A stretch of 23,946 nt of DNA from RYN-124 sp033851845 (GTDB lineage Bacteria; Actinomycetota; Actinomycetes; Mycobacteriales; SCTD01), in the NCBI GenBank assembly GCA_033851845.1, contig JAWWOH010000126.1, positions 1 through 23,946 on the forward strand, in the 5' to 3' direction. The translations under genes and the position numbers were made by a program. The stretch's first letter is position 1, and every line of letters begins with the position of its first letter. The notes under the pieces are model-generated. The model ran no database searches. It had not been told where the DNA came from and saw only the letters and a list, made by a program, of their open reading frames with translations. Positions 20,969 through 23,946 of the stretch are shown piece by piece.

Positions 20969-22365
20969 CTACCGCACCACCTCACGCAACGCGCCGTCCA
21001 GCCTTCGCGTGCGCCCGCGTCCGTCGAGGTGCTCGAGCAGTGGGATCGCGACCCGCCGGGTCGTCCCCCACGCCTGGCGGGCATCGCTGGGGGTGAAGGG
21101 CTGTGGCAGGTCCTGCAGCAACCGCACGGCGCGGTCCGGGGCATCGGGCAGCAGCACCACGACAGGTGGCAACCGCAGCAGCCGGCCGGCCGCGACGGCG
21201 GCGGCGATCTCCCGCCGGCCCAGACCCAGCGCGTCGAGCTCGGGCTGCTCCGGTGCATCGAAGGGCGAGGCGGCCAGCCGCGCGGCGAGCACCGCCACCC
21301 CCGGGCTGACCACGTCCACGGCGGCGGCGACGCCCGCATCGGCGGCCGGCGCCGGCCGTTGACGTCGCCTCACCGCCGCGTCCACGCTGACCAGGATGCC
21401 GCCGATGACGACGCCCCCCGGGTCGCGCAGCACCACCCGCTCGCCGACCAGCAGGGGCAGTGGCCGCGGCAGGCCGAGCCGCGTCATGCCGGCACCAAGC
21501 CGGCGGGCGTGGACGGGCACAGCCGCAGTGCCAACGTGCAGCACGAGCTGCCTCGACGTGACGTCGCCAGCCACCTGCACGTCGACGGTCGTGGTCGACC
21601 GCCAGGCCTTGGGCGTGAGCAGCGCGTCGCCACGGCTTATGGCGTCGCGGGCGACGCCGCGCAGGTTGACAGCGACGCGCGACACCGCGCGCACTTCGTC
21701 GTACGCCGATCCGAGGCTCTGCAGCCCGCGTACCCGGACCAGCCGACCAGCGAGCTCCAGGCTGTCCTCGACACGAATCGTCCCGGCCCCCAGCGTCCCG
21801 GTGACCACGGTCCCGCTGCCGGTGATGGTGAACGCCCGATCCACCCACAGCCGGACCGGCGCCGCAGTGTCCGGCGTCGGCAACGTCGTGACGAGGCGCT
21901 CGAGTGCCGCGCACAAAACGTCGAGACCGGCTCCGGTCGTGCCGGACACCGCGACCGCTTCAACCGGGCCGAGAGAGCTCGCCGCGATCCGGCCCTTCGC
22001 CTCTGCGATCGCCGGAGCCGGGTCCGCGAGGTCGCTCCGCGTCACCGCGAGCACGCCGGTCGTCAGGCCGAGCGCATCGATCGCGGCGAGGTGCTCGCTC
22101 GACTGCTGCCGCCAGCCCTCGTCGGCGGCGACGACGAACATGACCCCAGGCGCCGGGCCGAGACCGGCAAGCATGTTGCCGATGAACCGGCTGTGCCCTG
22201 GCACGTCGACGAAGGCGAGGTCAGCTCCCGACGGCAGCGAGGTCCACGCGTAGCCGAGGTCGATCGTCATCCCGCGCCGGCGCTCCTCGGCCCAGCGATC
22301 GGGCTCCATGCCCGTGAGTGCGCGGACGAGGGTCGACTTGCCATGGTCGACGTGTCCTGCAGTCG

Positions 22366-22378
<13 letters not shown>
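20969..22378 (-). CDS. selB: Selenocysteine-specific elongation factor SelB (compact)
   Basis: SelB delivers Sec-tRNA to in-frame UGA codons next to a SECIS RNA. The start is ATG 22378, within the last 13 bases of selA, giving MHVLATAGHVDHGKST. The GTPase motifs are GHVDHGKS (8-15), DVPGH (58-62) and TRSD (113-116, a variant of the N/TKxD base-recognition box). EF-Tu-like domains II and III run to about residue 333. After this only about 136 residues remain. They look like two winged-helix domains: AASPFDAPEQPELDALGLGRREI..., then FTPSDARQAWGTTRRVAIPLLEHLD..., the latter like the SECIS-binding last domain. E. coli SelB has 614 residues and four such domains, so this 469-residue form is short. 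Confidence 0.94.
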
Positions 22379-23643
<1,265 letters not shown>

Positions 23644-23649
23644 TGCGCG

Positions 23650-23655
23650 ACCCTA
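23650..23655 (-). promoter_or_regulatory. Leaderless-type -10 hexamer TAGGGT before selA
   Basis: TAGGGT is 6 bases before the ATG at 23643 in the 82-base gap to the divergent pirin gene. It probably starts the selA-selB-mscR transcript. Confidence 0.5.
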
Positions 23656-23683
23656 CGGCGGGAATGGCGGCAGGATGGGGTCG

Positions 23684-23710
23684 GTTGAGACAGGTGATTG
23701 CTTGCTCAAC
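23684..23710. promoter_or_regulatory. Candidate operator upstream of pirin
   Basis: GTTGAG (23684-23689) and CTCAAC (23705-23710) are inverted arms with 15 bases between. The overlapping ATTGCTTGCTCAACTA is an imperfect palindrome of the kind bound by MarR-type regulators. TTGAGA at 23685 could also be a -35 for the pirin gene. No regulator gene is in the window, so this is a suggestion only. Confidence 0.25.
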
Positions 23711-23725
23711 TACCGAGGAGATGCC

Positions 23726-23946
23726 ATGCCAGCCGTGACCGCGGACACCCTGACCCTGCCCCGCGTCGCCGCCGCCGGTCTCGGTGACGTCGAGCGCCCG
23801 ATGAAGTCCCTGACGACGGCGCCGATGGGCCTCGAGGGCGAGGGCTTCCCGGTCCGCCGCGCGTTCGCCGGCGTCGACTACCGCGACCTCGACCCGTTCA
23901 TCATGATGGACCAGATGGGCGAGGTGGAGTACGCGCCGTACGAGCC
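23726..23946 (+). CDS. Pirin family protein, N-terminal part (cut by window edge)
   Basis: The ATG at 23726 lies five bases after a GAGGAG ribosome-binding site. The visible 73 residues contain FAGVDYRDLDPFIMMDQMGEVEYAPYEP, the N-terminal pirin signature of a cupin fold with a metal site further on (outside the window). Pirins are iron-binding proteins, some with quercetinase-like activity and others acting as redox sensors. The gene is divergent from selA and has its own leader, unlike most starts in this window. The function cannot be narrowed from the N-terminus alone. Confidence 0.85.
   Translation, partial: MPAVTADTLTLPRVAAAGLGDVERPMKSLTTAPMGLEGEGFPVRRAFAGVDYRDLDPFIMMDQMGEVEYAPYE

Noticed and set aside
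16305..21096. Two overlapping long plus-strand frames (969 and 735 codons) opposite the Sec/Moco cluster
   Set aside because: They lie opposite MoaA, MobA, MscR and the alcohol dehydrogenase, all recognised by motif. Their translations have no family motifs and show low-complexity Arg/Pro content.

Overview
The window is gene-dense, very GC-rich DNA with GTG and ATG starts and tightly packed genes. It looks like chromosomal sequence from an actinomycete (Actinomycetota). The clearest lineage markers are a mycothiol-dependent formaldehyde dehydrogenase (MscR), a DUF3097 protein, a DUF6457 protein, a DUF222/13E12-type HNH protein behind a textbook actinobacterial LexA box, a cysteine-tailed ferrochelatase, and many starts that look leaderless. 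I cannot name the genus. No gene-free stretch exceeds 300 bases; the longest (14796-14937) holds only inverted repeats. I saw no rRNA, tRNA, CRISPR array, insertion sequence or prophage.

Layout. 1-4632 (minus strand): the start of a secreted LVIVD-repeat protein, a secreted neutral ceramidase with a C-terminal LPATGG sortase-type anchor, a DUF3097 Toprim-like protein and a glucose-1-dehydrogenase-type enzyme. 4662-8592 (plus strand): an unknown protein, a pterin-4a-carbinolamine dehydratase, a small nucleotidyltransferase-like protein, an SOS-controlled DUF222/HNH nuclease-like protein and a small secreted protein. 8602-11151 (minus): a GH13 alpha-glucosidase and ferrochelatase. 11180-13593 (plus): a short-chain dehydrogenase, an S51-type peptidase and a quinone-oxidoreductase-like enzyme. 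13590-16767: small genes on both strands, including a hexapeptide acetyltransferase, a small Cys/His protein, a DUF1905 protein and a GNAT acetyltransferase.

The most coherent part is 16733-23643, all minus strand and operon-like: selA, selB, mscR, moaA, mobA, a DUF6457 gene, a zinc alcohol dehydrogenase and an S4 RNA-binding protein. It joins selenocysteine insertion, molybdenum-cofactor synthesis and formaldehyde oxidation. The natural reading is support for a selenocysteine- and Mo-dependent formate dehydrogenase encoded elsewhere, which would remove formate made from formaldehyde through MscR. That enzyme, selD and the Sec tRNA are not in the window. SelB appears unusually compact, about two winged-helix domains instead of four. 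The window ends in a pirin gene divergent from selA.

Across the window a TANNNT hexamer, often TAGCGT, stands 6-8 bases before 13 start codons, as expected for leaderless promoters. At three same-strand junctions the upstream gene's TAG stop codon is also the first half of this hexamer.
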